The translations under genes and the position numbers were made by a program. A stretch of DNA of 30,958 nt. Source: JBDREA01 sp043820265 (lineage in GTDB: Archaea; Altiarchaeota; Altiarchaeia; IMC4; JBDREA01). Positions 29,834 to 30,958 of the stretch are shown here, piece after piece. Below the pieces are notes generated by a model. That model made no database searches. It saw only the letters and a list, made by a program, of their open reading frames with translations, and had not been told where the DNA came from. Numbering within the stretch: position 1 is the first letter of the stretch; each line of letters opens with the position of its first letter. Location of the stretch: NCBI GenBank assembly GCA_043820265.1, contig JBDREA010000128.1, forward strand, positions 1 to 30,958. The letters run 5' to 3'.

Positions 29834-29842
29834 TTTTTATAC
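29834..29842 (-). promoter_or_regulatory. TATA box of the small-protein operon
   Basis: GTATAAAAA on the minus strand is centred about 27 bases before the ATG at 29811. GAGGTAG (29820-29826) may instead act as a ribosome site if transcription starts earlier. Confidence 0.5.
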
Positions 29843-29973
29843 ACACACCTATCAAATGGACAAGGCCCGGAGACACAATGATCGAAAGGACATATGCCTT
29901 TCTTATATGTTTTAAAAGCCATTTTTTTAATATCCCCCATATTTTTTTCCATTCTAATGTATTTTTCGAATAT

Positions 29974-30029
29974 TTTTGACCATTATTTTGTTAAGAATAA
30001 TCTTAACTTTACAAATAGTCAAAATAATG
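29974..30029. repeat. Nested AT-rich inverted repeats
   Basis: Three complementary pairs share one centre: CATTATTTTG (29981-29990) with CAAAATAATG (30020-30029), GTTAAGA (29990-29996) with TCTTAAC (30001-30007), and, as an alternative, TTTTGAC (29974-29980) with GTCAAAA (30018-30024). They lie in the gene-free, very AT-rich stretch 29843-30108, in which I see no convincing gene. They could be regulator sites, a transcript end or a boundary of acquired DNA. Confidence 0.5.
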
Positions 30030-30108
30030 TAAGAATATTATCCCTTATAAATGAATAACTATTTGTGCGAAATTGTCATCAAAATATGGAAAAATTATAC
30101 CAAGTTGG

Positions 30109-30133
30109 GAAATTTTTTTCCAAGAAAAATTTC
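30109..30133 (-). terminator. Hairpin terminator of the methyltransferase gene
   Basis: GAAATTTTT (30109-30117) and AAAAATTTC (30125-30133) form a 9-bp stem with a 7-base loop, overlapping the stop codon. The AT-rich stem with T/A runs fits an archaeal transcript end. Confidence 0.5.
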
Positions 30134-30785
30134 AAAGTTTCTTTTTTTTCGCCGAAATGTATATGAGGGGACAGTGTTCCCCCCTTGTGGCAGTTACTGG
30201 TTCAGAAATCTCATGTATATCAATAATCTCAAATTTTTTCGATAGCAATTCAATCATCTCTTCCCTACTGTTGAAACGGACTTTATGACCCTCCCTATCA
30301 TCAATTTCAACACAAGATCCATCTTTTCGAATCGCAGACTTTTCTTCTGGGTCTCCAACACATCTTGTTGAAAGGCATAATATTCCATCATTTTTAAGGA
30401 TCCTATGCATTTCATCAATCACTGCCTCACGATAGTCATCTTCATAAAGGAGGTTTATAAAACGATTTGATAAAATTGCATCATAAGTACCATCTTCAAA
30501 ATGAAGATTATGGGCAGGGCGGCAATGGCTAAATATTTCATAGTCTTCTTCTTTTTGATAATCCTGAAACATTTCAAGAGCATGTTTAGAAAAATCAACG
30601 GCATCCACTTGATATCCTTCTCTATGAAGAAAAATACTATCTCTTCCGTAACCACATGGAATGTCTAATACTTTTTTTACTTTTTCACTTCTGAATAGTG
30701 GGATGCTCTTCTTAGCACATTCACTAGGGATTTTATCCCAAATGAATCCTTCATCCTTGTATCGTTTATTCCACCATTCCTCCAT
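30132..30785 (-). CDS. Class I SAM-dependent methyltransferase (TehB/UbiE-like)
   Basis: 217 residues. SAM-binding motif I is VLDIPCGYGRD (about 39-49), the acidic residue after strand 2 is in VDAVDFS (Asp61/Asp64), and later motifs are DGTYDAILSN and EMHRILKNDGILCLSTR. The opening WWNKRYKDEGFIWDK is typical of TehB-like and thiopurine methyltransferase-like small-molecule enzymes. Substrate unknown. The gene is far richer in A and T than those left of 29840 and uses A/T-ending codons, suggesting transfer from another genome. It has its own hairpin terminator and a divergent promoter region to its right. Confidence 0.9.
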   Translation of the reverse strand: MEEWWNKRYKDEGFIWDKIPSECAKKSIPLFRSEKVKKVLDIPCGYGRDSIFLHREGYQVDAVDFSKHALEMFQDYQKEEDYEIFSHCRPAHNLHFEDGTYDAILSNRFINLLYEDDYREAVIDEMHRILKNDGILCLSTRCVGDPEEKSAIRKDGSCVEIDDREGHKVRFNSREEMIELLSKKFEIIDIHEISEPVTATRGEHCPLIYISAKKKKL

Positions 30786-30868
30786 AATTGTGAAATCTCA
30801 CGGTGTAAATAAAAATAAAAAATTATTATTAATTAACAAAAAAGATATTTTTAAAATTAAATGTGATT

Positions 30869-30904
30869 TATATAATACAATTTGCATGATATTTGTATTA
30901 TATA
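30869..30904. promoter_or_regulatory. Symmetric divergent promoter: 12-bp inverted repeat with TATA boxes
   Basis: TATATAATACAA (30869-30880) and TTGTATTATATA (30893-30904) are exact reverse complements 12 bases apart. The right arm lies about 26 bases before 30927, near an ATG at 30939; the left arm could serve the methyltransferase with a long leader. The dyad could also be an operator acting on both genes. The rest of 30786-30938 is AT-rich with no gene. Confidence 0.5.
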
Positions 30905-30938
30905 GTTTCATTTTCAAATACACAAAACAATAGAAAAA

Positions 30939-30958
30939 ATGCCTAAAGGATACGACAC
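30939..30958 (+). CDS. Possible gene start cut by window edge
   Basis: ATG CCT AAA GGA TAC GAC begins 20 bases from the edge, about 12 bases after the predicted transcription start of the symmetric promoter. Too short to identify; no Shine-Dalgarno site. Confidence 0.25.

Noticed and set aside
29878..29979. 33-codon Phe-rich plus-strand ORF in the AT-rich gap
   Set aside because: Composition follows the T-rich DNA; no ribosome site or promoter in the right place.

Overview
The window looks like a piece of an archaeal chromosome. The evidence is TATA-type boxes about 26 bases upstream of start codons that would be nearly leaderless, ATGA/GTGA gene overlaps inside operons, a de novo preQ0 operon, a UbiA prenyltransferase, and giant secreted proteins with Thr/Ser linkers. 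The linker and module style recalls uncultivated archaea such as DPANN or Altiarchaeota, but I cannot place it to a phylum. No tRNA, rRNA, CRISPR array or IS element was recognised.

Layout. (1) 1-7901, minus strand: a signalling cluster. It holds a seven-PAS protein with no kinase domain, two CBS-pair proteins, an AAA+/DUF4143 ATPase that appears to have been inserted with its own promoter, an MBL-fold hydrolase whose two halves are in swapped order (a circular permutation), and a membrane histidine kinase cut by the window edge. The PAS protein, both CBS proteins and a stranded 30-codon ORF end in the same coiled-coil motif. (2) 8197-10816, plus strand: five genes chained by 4-base overlaps, a ribbon-helix-helix protein followed by queD, queC, queE and a FolE2/MptA-type GTP cyclohydrolase. 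This is a complete GTP-to-preQ0 route for archaeosine, with a perfect palindrome between the TATA box and the first start codon. (3) 10864-24857: a surface and glycan region. It has a GT2 glycosyltransferase, a 1920-residue secreted protein (possible alpha/alpha-barrel glycosidase-like domain, Ig-like, lamin-tail and DNRLRE-like modules), a GT4 glycosyltransferase, a UbiA prenyltransferase, a stand-alone EF-Tu domain-II protein, and a roughly 1529-residue subtilisin-like protease with a beta-propeller and the same DNRLRE-like modules. (4) 24988-28548: a class II aldolase homologue, an acidic protein, a TPR protein, a small membrane protein and DnaJ. (5) 28549-29842: a strong stem-loop, then a compact minus-strand operon of very short genes, most with near-consensus Shine-Dalgarno sites. 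Two NfeD-like OB-fold genes (one frameshifted) bracket three microproteins. (6) 29843-30958: an AT-rich tract with nested inverted repeats, a SAM methyltransferase and a symmetric divergent promoter, probably of foreign origin.

How the genes may work together. The PAS/CBS proteins could assemble through their common tails and sense redox or ligand state and nucleotides. The kinase is the only catalytic signalling output seen. The preQ0 genes form one self-contained pathway that may be repressed by its first gene. The glycosyltransferases and prenyltransferase sit between two heavily Thr/Ser-rich secreted proteins, which suggests (inference) that they help build or decorate the cell surface.
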